From Methanosarcinales archaeon (GTDB taxonomy: Archaea > Halobacteriota > Syntropharchaeia > Alkanophagales > Methanospirareceae), in NCBI GenBank assembly GCA_009618475.1, contig WJOV01000028.1:1-5174 (forward strand): a stretch of DNA of 5,174 bases, written 5' to 3'. The position numbers were made by a program, and so were the translations under genes. Of this stretch, positions 1 to 4,175 are shown in pieces. The notes below the pieces were generated by a model. That model was given only the letters and a program-made list of their open reading frames with translations. It had not been told where the DNA came from and ran no database searches. How positions within the stretch are numbered: position 1 is the stretch's first letter; every line of letters begins with the position of its first letter.

Positions 1-668
1 AATTGGGGATAACGCCATTCCTGTATTCTGGTAAGTCACCTGTGAATACAATTCAATGGGCGATAGGCCAGGAGTTAGCATTGCTGGTTAAAGACCCGTG
101 GAAGGTTGCGCTAACAACAGACCATCCAAATGCGGGACCGTTCATTGGGTATCCAATCATTATCTCGATGCTGATGAGCAAGAAGAGACGGGAAGAGTCC
201 GCGGCAGATATGCACTCTGTGATATACAAAAGAGCAGCGCTGCCTTCAATAGACCGTGAGTATGATTTAAATGAGATAGCGATAATAACAAGAGGAATGA
301 CTGCGAGGACTCTGGGGTTAGACGAGCATGGAAAGGGGCATCTCGGCGTGGGTGCCGACGGTGACGTTGCGATTTATGATATGTCGCCGGAGGAACGCGA
401 TGCGGGGAAAATCCAAAAAGCGTTCTTGAACACAAAATACACGATAAAAGGTGGTGAAGTGGTGGTGAAAGATGGAGAAGTGGTAGCGACACCTGCGGGA
501 AAGACATATTTTGTAACGCCGGAATGTGATGATACGCTGACAGAAGAGATGTTAAAGAAGCTGAAGGACAAGTTCGAGCATTACTACTCGGTGACCTTCA
601 ATAATTATCCAGTGCAAGATGCTTACGTGCCGAATCCATACGAGATAAAAGCGCCAATGCGTGGCTAA
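1..668 (+). CDS. fwdA: Formylmethanofuran dehydrogenase subunit A, C-terminal part (5' end outside window)
   Basis: This is the amidohydrolase-like subunit of formylmethanofuran dehydrogenase. In the known enzyme it condenses the formate made by the FwdBD redox site with methanofuran at a binuclear metal site, or does the reverse in methane oxidation; the complex is cytoplasmic. The visible frame is open from the window edge to TAA at 666-668, giving about 221 residues of a protein usually near 570, so roughly the last 40 percent is present. Recognisable blocks are SPVNTIQWAIGQE at about residues 12-24 of the fragment and TDHPNAGPF at 39-47. The Asp of TDHPN (codon 120-122) fits the conserved amidohydrolase metal-site aspartate, which I infer by family pattern. 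A GxGADGDVAIYD segment near 117-126 is the usual return to the small beta domain of amidohydrolases. fwdC follows after 21 bases, so the two are probably cotranscribed. The first in-frame TTG at 3 is not a real start. The fmd/fwd isoform (Mo or W) cannot be told. Confidence 0.95.
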   Translation, partial: LGITPFLYSGKSPVNTIQWAIGQELALLVKDPWKVALTTDHPNAGPFIGYPIIISMLMSKKRREESAADMHSVIYKRAALPSIDREYDLNEIAIITRGMTARTLGLDEHGKGHLGVGADGDVAIYDMSPEERDAGKIQKAFLNTKYTIKGGEVVVKDGEVVATPAGKTYFVTPECDDTLTEEMLKKLKDKFEHYYSVTFNNYPVQDAYVPNPYEIKAPMRG

Positions 669-672
669 CTAA

Positions 673-680
673 GGGAGGAG
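673..680 (+). promoter_or_regulatory. Shine-Dalgarno of fwdC
   Basis: The purine-rich GGGAGGAG lies in the 21-base gap between the fwdA stop and the fwdC ATG, ending 9 bases before the start. It fixes the start at 690 and shows that fwdC is translated from its own ribosome site within the shared transcript. No TATA-like element fits in the gap. Confidence 0.85.
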
Positions 681-689
681 TAGAAAAAA

Positions 690-1484
690 ATGCAGACGAT
701 AAGATTAAAGTTGAAGGAAGAAGTTATGAGTGGAAATGCAAGAATACCCGTTGAGGTGGATTCATTGACTCCGGATAAACTCGTTGGAAAGAATGAAGCG
801 GAGATAAAAGCGGTGAAGGTCTGGTGGGGCAACAAGGAAGAGAATACGGGCGAGCTGTTTGACGTGAGCGTAGAAGGAAGTGCCGGGAGCGCGGAAGAAG
901 TGAAGATAGTGATGGAAGGCGATTTGTCGAGGGTGAAGCACATAGGCGATGGTATGAAAGCAGGCGAGATAGAGGCAATTGGTGACGTGGACATGCACTG
1001 CGGTGCGATGATGACCGGGGGTAAAATAACGGTAAAGGGAAATGCGGATTGCTGGGCAGGTCGCGAAATGAAAGGTGGAGAACTGATTATAGAAGGTGAT
1101 GCAGGGGCTAACCTCTGTGCGATGTATAGAGGCGAGATGACGGGTATGACAGGCGGTAAAGTGACTGTGGGCGGAAATGCCGGTGAGTGCGTTGGACAAT
1201 ACATGGCTGGTGGCGAGATATTGATAAAAGGGAATGCGGAACTTCTCGCAGGATTGAACCTGCATGGCGGAAAGATAACGATAGAAGGAGATGCTGTGAT
1301 GCCCGGAGCGGATATGACGAGTGGCGAGATAACGGTGAAGGGAAAGGTGCAGGATATGATGCCTTCGTTTAAGTTCGCGGGGGCGGCAACAGTAGAAGGC
1401 GAAGAATACAAGAAATACATCGGCGACCTCGCAATGACGGAGAAGAAGGCAAAAGGTGTGCTTTACGTGAAGTACGCGAGTTAA
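690..1484 (+). CDS. fwdC: Formylmethanofuran dehydrogenase subunit C
   Basis: This is the structural beta-helix subunit of formylmethanofuran dehydrogenase, related to the C-terminal GXGXG domain of glutamate synthase. In the complex it packs against the catalytic subunits in the cytoplasm. The protein has 264 residues, close to the usual 260-270 of the family. An N-terminal cap (about 1-75) is followed by a repeat domain (about 76-236). There, paired glycines recur as GG at 110, 129, 155, 174 and 193, mostly 19 residues apart, in units like GGKITVKGNA and GGEILIKGNA. One unit (130-155) is 7 residues longer, which would make a loop in the helix. A short Lys-rich tail follows. The start is supported by the Shine-Dalgarno at 673-680. 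It is the last gene of this operon: a T-rich tract and a convergent gene follow, so the catalytic B and D subunit genes must lie upstream or elsewhere. The protein is intact with no odd residues seen. Confidence 0.96.
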   Translation: MQTIRLKLKEEVMSGNARIPVEVDSLTPDKLVGKNEAEIKAVKVWWGNKEENTGELFDVSVEGSAGSAEEVKIVMEGDLSRVKHIGDGMKAGEIEAIGDVDMHCGAMMTGGKITVKGNADCWAGREMKGGELIIEGDAGANLCAMYRGEMTGMTGGKVTVGGNAGECVGQYMAGGEILIKGNAELLAGLNLHGGKITIEGDAVMPGADMTSGEITVKGKVQDMMPSFKFAGAATVEGEEYKKYIGDLAMTEKKAKGVLYVKYAS

Positions 1485-1498
1485 GTTAAGCATACCAA

Positions 1499-1522
1499 TT
1501 TTTTTTTATTTTTTATTTTATT
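1499..1522 (+). terminator. Oligo-T termination tract after fwdC
   Basis: Beginning 15 bases after the fwdC stop there are runs of nine, six and four T separated by single A residues on the plus strand. Archaeal RNA polymerase commonly ends transcription at such U-rich stretches without a hairpin, and none is evident here. The tract touches the stop codon of the convergent zinc-ribbon gene, for which it would be A-rich and so would not act as a terminator. Confidence 0.7.
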
Positions 1523-1967
1523 ATCGTATCAACCGTCCAAATAAGCTGCTCAGCCCTCTTCTACGCTGTTTAGCCATCATCTCTTCCCACTCTTCCACCG
1601 CTTTTTTATCTCTGTCACCTGTATAACCTGCTTCTGATTTTTTCTTCAATCCTTCCAACTCGCCGTAATCTAACCACGCTCCGTTACAGACGAGACAGAC
1701 GTCTATTTCTACATCTTCCGCATATTCCAGGTCCATCAATCCGCCGCAACGCGGGCATACCAGTTTACTTTCACTTTGCGTGCCTATCCGCTTTGTCAGG
1801 TAATTGGCAAGTTTTCTGTCGCCAAGTATTTTTTTGAGTTCGTTATTGTCAAACCATATTCCCAGACATTTGGGACAGACGTCGATGATAACATTGGGTC
1901 CTAATACGTCCACTTCCTCCTTCTTCATCTCCACCCAGCATCTTGGGCACTCTATGGTTTTTTCCAT
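1521..1967 (-). CDS. Double zinc-ribbon (TFIIB-type) small protein
   Basis: This is a protein of 148 residues with two tandem TFIIB-like zinc ribbons (the zf-TFIIB family pattern CPxC...IDxCPxCxGxWxDxxEL). Ribbon 1 uses C7, C10, C31 and C34 and is followed by GIWFDNNEL. Ribbon 2 uses C71, C74, C91 and C94 and is followed by GAWLDYGEL. All eight expected zinc ligands are present. The tail (about 108-148) is charged and ends in a basic cluster, KQRRRGLSSLFGRLIR, which could contact nucleic acid. The function of this family is not established; nucleic-acid or protein binding is only inferred. The in-frame ATG at 2009 would add 14 residues. I prefer 1967 because the first ribbon then begins almost at once and because the TATA-like box at 2013-2020 predicts a transcript starting near 1992, inside the longer frame. 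Neither start has a Shine-Dalgarno. It is convergent with fwdC and its stop abuts the fwdC terminator. Confidence 0.85.
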   Translation of the reverse strand: MEKTIECPRCWVEMKKEEVDVLGPNVIIDVCPKCLGIWFDNNELKKILGDRKLANYLTKRIGTQSESKLVCPRCGGLMDLEYAEDVEIDVCLVCNGAWLDYGELEGLKKKSEAGYTGDRDKKAVEEWEEMMAKQRRRGLSSLFGRLIR

Positions 1968-2012
1968 TTGTTTCTTACTAATGAATACATATTTAGAAAC
2001 TATAAACATATC

Positions 2013-2027
2013 TTTTTAAATTTGTCG
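2013..2027 (-). promoter_or_regulatory. BRE/TATA promoter of the zinc-ribbon gene
   Basis: Read on the minus strand this is CGACAAA followed by TTTAAAAA, a plausible BRE plus TATA box. A start about 25 bases from the box centre falls near 1992, leaving a leader of about 25 bases before the ATG at 1967. The TTTAAA core is symmetrical, so the same box could also fire on the plus strand towards the GC-rich island at 2102-2156. This is a pattern-based call. Confidence 0.45.
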
Positions 2028-2101
2028 GTTATCGTTATCGAATATCGGGAGTTTATGAGGAGTGAAGATATGGTAGGTAAAGGAAGCAATGGGGATGTTT
2101 G

Positions 2102-2156
2102 AATCCGGTGAGCGGCTGCCGCCATAAGGCGCGGACTCCGCGGAATTTGGCTTTTT
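2102..2156 (+). ncRNA. Candidate structured small RNA (GC-rich hairpin island with T run)
   Basis: The gene-free stretch between the zinc-ribbon start and the histone is AT-rich except for a sharp GC-rich island at about 2105-2145. Several pairings are visible. AATCCG (2102-2107) can pair with CGGAATT (2141-2147) apart from one bulged A. GCGG-CTG-CCGC lies at 2112-2122, CGCC-ATAA-GGCG at 2120-2131 and CGCGG-ACT-CCGCG at 2130-2142. These overlap, so they are alternatives rather than one fold. A T5 run (2152-2156) follows and would suit an archaeal transcript end. A plus-strand start near 2040 is possible from the symmetric TTTAAA at 2014-2019. No tRNA, box C/D or RNase P pattern is recognisable, and the ORF that spans it on the minus strand looks non-coding. 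GC islands in AT-rich archaeal DNA often mark RNA genes, so this is an inference with no family assignment. Confidence 0.3.
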
Positions 2157-2284
2157 GTCATGCTATACAAATACCATTTTCCTATTGAACCTGGATAAAT
2201 AAGCATGGATAAACCAACCAACTGTGAGAATGAACAACAAAACACAATTTTATTGGCTTTGATAATGTTCTAATGGTTAGATGA

Positions 2285-2302
2285 CCGAAAAGATTATATA
2301 TA
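2285..2302 (+). promoter_or_regulatory. BRE/TATA promoter of the histone gene
   Basis: CCGAAAAG (2285-2292) directly followed by ATTATATATA is a very good match to the archaeal BRE plus TATA arrangement. A transcription start about 25 bases on falls near 2321-2324, giving a leader of about 10 bases before the ATG at 2333. This is the strongest promoter-like site in the window, in keeping with an abundant chromatin protein. Confidence 0.8.
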
Positions 2303-2322
2303 CCCAACCTTTACCTAATCAT

Positions 2323-2328
2323 GGTGAT
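2323..2328 (+). promoter_or_regulatory. Shine-Dalgarno deciding the histone start
   Basis: GGTGAT matches the archaeal 16S 3'-end complement (GGTGATC) and stands 4 bases before the ATG at 2333. It overlaps the alternative upstream ATG at 2321, which lies at or before the predicted transcription start. Both facts favour 2333. Confidence 0.65.
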
Positions 2329-2332
2329 AAAA

Positions 2333-2533
2333 ATGGCTGAACTACCAATAGCACCTATAACCAAGATAATTAGGAACGCAGGAGCAGAGAGAGTAAGCGA
2401 AGATGCAAGTATGGCATTGATGAAGGAAATAGAAAAATACGGCGAAAAGGTGGCAAGGAAAGCCGTAAGCCTTGCTAAACATGCCAAAAGGAAGACAGTG
2501 AAAGCAGAAGACATTCAGGAAGCGATAGAATAA
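2333..2533 (+). CDS. Archaeal histone, HMf family
   Basis: This is a 66-residue single histone-fold protein that dimerises and wraps DNA into archaeal nucleosome-like particles or longer hypernucleosomes. It starts MAELPIAPITKIIRNAGAER, nearly the standard HMf opening, and ends with RKTVKAEDIQEAIE. By alignment from memory to HMfB, R20 matches the DNA-contacting R19, and R53-K54-T55 matches the RKT loop with DNA contacts. R53 and D60 match the conserved loop salt-bridge pair, and H50 lies in the LAKHAKRKT dimer-interface region. The protein stops three residues after the AEDI helix motif, without the RRFKK-like basic tail of HMfA/B, which is a common variation. An in-frame ATG at 2321 would add four residues (MVIK), but promoter spacing, the Shine-Dalgarno and the family N-terminus all favour 2333. 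It is monocistronic, with its own promoter and terminator. Confidence 0.96.
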   Translation: MAELPIAPITKIIRNAGAERVSEDASMALMKEIEKYGEKVARKAVSLAKHAKRKTVKAEDIQEAIE

Positions 2534-2544
2534 AAAAGTTAGAT

Positions 2545-2590
2545 AAAGGGGGAATAGGGTATATACAAACTAACCCCTTTTTTATTTTTT
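2545..2590 (+). terminator. Hairpin plus T-tract terminator of the histone gene
   Basis: AAAGGGG (2545-2551) can pair with CCCCTTT (2574-2580) across a loop of about 22 bases. An alternative is GGGT (2557-2560) with ACCC (2573-2576). The 3' arm runs into T6-A-T6 (2578-2590). Position 12 bases after the histone stop and the strong U tract make a terminator likely. Confidence 0.75.
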
Positions 2591-2656
2591 GCTATAGCCA
2601 ACGTAGCGTTACACCCAAGAGACTCCTTTAATACTTATTTAAAATTTAGCATTCTT

Positions 2657-2917
2657 TCAATTCCCGAATGTCTTTTCACAGCTTATTTCATAGTTGCTTT
2701 TTACCTTCATCGCTTTTTCAGGTAAGATGGTCAACGTTTTTTCACCATTTGTATATTTTGCATAGCCATTTAAATCCCAACGCTCCAAACGAGTATATTC
2801 CTTCTCTATCGGGACTTCAAAGCGGATATAACTTTCACCATACTTCGGTAACTGTTGTCCAACGGTGATGTACTTCCAGACTGAACCGCAAAGAGGGATA
2901 TTTACTGTCTTCTCCAC
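2657..2917 (-). CDS. Unrecognised 86-aa protein, GTG start, possibly a remnant
   Basis: I do not recognise this protein. It begins at GTG (2917) and runs 86 codons to TGA at 2657-2659. Its composition is protein-like (balanced Lys, Glu, Tyr and Gly, no low-complexity stretches), unlike the Ser/His/Phe-rich opposite strand, so it is the better coding candidate here. Segments such as GESYIRFEVPIEKEYTRLE and WDLNGYAKYTNGEKTLTILP suggest a small beta-rich domain; there is no membrane segment, signal peptide or known motif. The start is weak: it has no Shine-Dalgarno, TGA and TAA lie just upstream in frame, and GTG is the only start available. The adjacent minus-strand frame is open upstream of 2918 with credible peptide (ESKVRTLGKIDMLTINRFL), so this may be the C-terminal end of a longer, frame-broken gene. 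It is convergent with the histone and divergent from the 3058 gene. Confidence 0.4.
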   Translation of the reverse strand: MEKTVNIPLCGSVWKYITVGQQLPKYGESYIRFEVPIEKEYTRLERWDLNGYAKYTNGEKTLTILPEKAMKVKSNYEISCEKTFGN

Positions 2918-3040
2918 GAACCGGCTTTGTTATATTCAAGAAGCGATTGATTGTTAGCATGTCAATCTTACCTAAGGTTCTAACTTTTGATTCTAACTGG
3001 CTACTGCGGTTTTTTATCCCGGCTCGGTATAATGTATTAA

Positions 3041-3047
3041 GAGGAGG
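3041..3047 (+). promoter_or_regulatory. Shine-Dalgarno of the 56-aa protein gene
   Basis: GAGGAGG lies 10 bases before the ATG at 3058 and is the main reason to accept so small a gene. In-frame upstream starts (such as 2947) precede this site and are therefore not favoured. A weak TATA-like TTTTTTAT at 3010-3017 would place transcription start near 3038. Confidence 0.65.
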
Positions 3048-3057
3048 AGACAGGAAA

Positions 3058-3228
3058 ATGAAAAGAAAAACAATAGAGATACAGGATTTTTGTAACGGTG
3101 CGAAAAGCATAGCTGAGATGGTAGCACAACTCGGAGAGAATGCGAAGCGGTTAAAACAGATGGAGAAGGACAGTTGGAGATTACGCTATCGTGTTGCTGC
3201 GGGGTTCGCGTTTATGGAAAAGAAATAA
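3058..3228 (+). CDS. Small hypothetical protein, 56 aa, helical and basic
   Basis: I do not recognise this protein. It opens MKRKTIEIQDF and continues with a predicted helical stretch (GAKSIAEMVAQLGENAKRLK, about 14-33) containing heptad-like hydrophobic spacing. It ends with a basic, aromatic segment including SWRLRYRVAAGFAFMEKK. There is no signal peptide, membrane span or zinc motif; one Cys occurs near residue 12. The start is set by the strong Shine-Dalgarno at 3041-3047. Size and charge would suit a small DNA-binding, antitoxin-like or adaptor protein, but no family motif supports any of these. The 3' end lies 37 bases from the stop of the convergent FKBP gene. A minus-strand frame covering 2835-3110 overlaps its first third, but its first part has the Cys/Phe/Leu-rich make-up of antisense reading. 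Confidence 0.55.
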   Translation: MKRKTIEIQDFCNGAKSIAEMVAQLGENAKRLKQMEKDSWRLRYRVAAGFAFMEKK

Positions 3229-3265
3229 GAGATACTATAATAGCAGGTCACCATAAACGAAACGG

Positions 3266-3694
3266 TTAAACAATCTCTACGAGCTGGATATCAAAAGTCA
3301 GATCTTTCCCAGCCAAAGGATGGTTGGCATCTACCGTCACGCTCGATTCGGAGACTTCGGTCACCGTGACTACAATTGTTTGACCATCCGGTTGACGGTT
3401 TTGTAACTGCTGACCGACCGCGGGATTCAAGTCCGCGGGCAATTGGTTTCGATCTACCACCATTACCATTTCCTCACGGCGTGTGCCATACGCTTCATCC
3501 GTCGGGATTTTGATGGTTTTCGATTCGTCCGGATTCATCCCGAGCACCGCTTGTTCAAAGCCCGGTATTATCTGACCCTCGCCTATTGTAAATTGCAGCG
3601 GGTCGCAGTCAACGGAAGTATCAAATACCGTGCCATCCTCCAATTTGCCCGTATAGTGAACTTTAACGGTATCACCATGTTTTGCCTGTGCCAT
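3266..3694 (-). CDS. FKBP-type peptidyl-prolyl isomerase, short SlyD-like
   Basis: A 142-residue FKBP prolyl cis-trans isomerase with an inserted chaperone (IF) domain, as in SlyD. It would speed proline isomerisation and hold unfolded protein in the cytoplasm; no signal peptide is seen. The first FKBP part (1-70) has VHYTGKLEDGTVFDTS, LQFTIGEGQIIPGFE and AYG. Residues matching the FKBP12 pocket are Y14, F24, D25, F35, I42/I43 and Y69, with F46 at the FKBP12 tryptophan position. The IF insert spans about 71-127. The chain returns to the FKBP fold at NHPLAGKDLTFDIQLVEI (124-141). The His/Cys-rich metal-binding tail of E. coli SlyD is absent. The start is fixed by GGAGGGT seven bases upstream. 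The sequence closely resembles bacterial SlyD-like FKBPs in wording and GC content, which suggests transfer from a bacterium; that is inference from recall, not a search. Confidence 0.93.
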   Translation of the reverse strand: MAQAKHGDTVKVHYTGKLEDGTVFDTSVDCDPLQFTIGEGQIIPGFEQAVLGMNPDESKTIKIPTDEAYGTRREEMVMVVDRNQLPADLNPAVGQQLQNRQPDGQTIVVTVTEVSESSVTVDANHPLAGKDLTFDIQLVEIV

Positions 3695-3701
3695 TCTTAT
3701 G

Positions 3702-3708
3702 ACCCTCC
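3702..3708 (-). promoter_or_regulatory. Shine-Dalgarno of the FKBP gene
   Basis: On the minus strand GGAGGGT stands 7 bases before the ATG at 3694, an optimal arrangement that fixes the start at MAQAKHGD. Confidence 0.8.
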
Positions 3709-3758
3709 TTTTGTTTTCTCAATCATTTTTTACTTCCTGGCTCTTAGATAGATGCGTG

Positions 3759-3775
3759 TATATAAATATCTTGCG
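3759..3775 (-). promoter_or_regulatory. BRE/TATA promoter of the FKBP gene
   Basis: On the minus strand CGCAAGATA precedes TTTATATA (box at 3759-3766), a good archaeal TATA with an acceptable BRE. The predicted start near 3737 leaves a leader of about 40 bases that contains the Shine-Dalgarno. No bacterial -35/-10 pair is evident, so the gene appears adapted to archaeal transcription even if its coding part came from a bacterium. Confidence 0.6.
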
Positions 3776-3905
3776 TATTTTTTGTTTGCAATGTATAAAG
3801 TTTCCTCATTATGCACAGTAATTGTTGAGACATAAACTAAGGGTAGTCTAAGCTTATTGTCAAGTAGAGCATATACCACATCCCCCTGGCTTTTTCACTG
3901 CCTGT

Positions 3906-3967
3906 TACTAACCAGACCGGATGCACGGTTCAGTTCCGAAGGTTGGATTTTCAACAACTGGATAGTA
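3906..3967. repeat. Nested inverted repeats able to form a three-way junction
   Basis: TACTA (3906-3910) pairs with TAGTA (3963-3967) and, after one A-A mismatch, CCAG (3912-3915) pairs with CTGG (3958-3961). Inside this 9-pair stem sit two more hairpins: ACCG/CGGT (3916-3919 with 3926-3929, loop GATGCA) and GTTG/CAAC (3942-3945 with 3952-3955, loop GATTTT). Between them is the unpaired CAGTTCCGAAG. The result is a small closed three-way junction in otherwise AT-rich DNA. It could be a structured RNA, or the folded remnant of a mobile element or group II intron, whose domains contain loosely similar CCGGATGC...CGGTTC hairpins. Strand and identity are unknown. Confidence 0.35.
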
Positions 3968-4021
3968 CGAACTTTGCTCGGTCATGGATAAAAAGAAGGC
4001 GTTACTGTTTGCTAACTAAGG

Positions 4022-4031
4022 TATTTAAATA
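4022..4031 (+). promoter_or_regulatory. Possible TATA box for the small ORF and mod
   Basis: TATTTAAATA is a perfect 10-base palindrome resembling an archaeal TATA box. Start of transcription would fall near 4050, 15 bases before the small ORF at 4065 and about 120 before mod. No good BRE is seen, and AT-rich DNA gives such matches by chance. A second weaker box is TTATATGATTATA at 4068-4080. Confidence 0.3.
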
Positions 4032-4064
4032 ACTACCAAAAACATTACTCTTAATGTAAAATCA

Positions 4065-4175
4065 ATGTTATATGATTATACTATGCAACTATGTAAAAAG
4101 AAGGGTTTAATAGTTTCTCGACAATTTGAAATTATGATGGAAGAACAAATAAACAAAGAAGGTGTTCAAAAATGA
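4065..4175 (+). CDS. Small ORF overlapping the mod start (36 aa), doubtful
   Basis: A 36-codon frame beginning MLYDYTMQL and ending EEQINKEGVQK. Its TGA (4173-4175) overlaps the mod ATG at 4172-4174 in an ATGA arrangement, so translation could be coupled. Charge and composition are protein-like but it is too short to identify. Internal ATGs at 4083, 4134 and 4137 are alternatives; no Shine-Dalgarno is seen at any of them. One extra A in the A5 run (4168-4172) would fuse this frame directly to mod as an N-terminal extension (VQK joined to MML), so it may be a detached Mod N-terminus rather than a separate leader peptide. Confidence 0.25.
   Translation: MLYDYTMQLCKKKGLIVSRQFEIMMEEQINKEGVQK
4161..4164 (+). 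promoter_or_regulatory. Shine-Dalgarno-like site before mod
   Basis: GGTG within GAAGGTGT lies 7 bases before the ATG at 4172 and matches part of the archaeal anti-Shine-Dalgarno target also used by the histone gene here. It supports initiation at 4172 (or the adjacent in-frame ATG at 4175) rather than an upstream fusion. Confidence 0.45.

Larger units (their letters stand above)
3776..4064. other. Intergenic stretch without a convincing gene
   Basis: Between the FKBP promoter and the small ORF at 4065 no frame has protein-like content of useful length; short peptides of about 25 residues exist on both strands but have no start signals. The part 3776-3870 is AT-rich with nothing recognised. 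The part 3906-3967 is a compact inverted-repeat element (separate entry). A symmetrical TATTTAAATA lies at 4022-4031 and may be the promoter for the genes that follow. Confidence 0.5.

Noticed and set aside
665..1493. Long minus-strand open frames (up to about 250 codons) opposite fwdC
   Set aside because: They are antisense to an unmistakable, repeat-rich FwdC and have Ser/Pro/His-rich non-protein composition; the periodic repeats of fwdC explain the lack of stops.
2088..2112. T-loop-like GTTTGAATCC (and its complement with TTCAAA) suggesting a tRNA
   Set aside because: No 7-bp acceptor stem, D-arm or anticodon arm fits on either strand, and the invariant C of the T-loop is missing on the plus strand.
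2192..2212. Direct repeat GGATAAA spaced 14 bases
   Set aside because: Only two short copies in AT-rich DNA; no operator or CRISPR-like regularity.
2000..2245. Minus-strand 81-codon frame across the intergenic region before the histone
   Set aside because: It overlaps the zinc-ribbon promoter and the GC-rich hairpin island, has no Shine-Dalgarno, and its composition (MAAAAHRIQTSPLLPLPT) is not convincing.
2668..2868. Plus-strand 66-codon frame opposite the 2657-2917 ORF
   Set aside because: Ser/His/Phe-rich antisense-like composition and no ribosome site; the minus strand is the better candidate.
2980..3000. Direct repeat TTCTAACT, two copies 13 bases apart
   Set aside because: Too short and only two copies; no link to a gene start or a mobile element end.
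3443..3751. Plus-strand 102-codon frame opposite the FKBP gene
   Set aside because: It is antisense to a clear FKBP and its promoter, with Phe/Tyr/Arg-rich shadow composition.
3771..3791. Inverted repeat TTGC...GCAA near the FKBP promoter as an operator
   Set aside because: Only 4-base arms; expected by chance.
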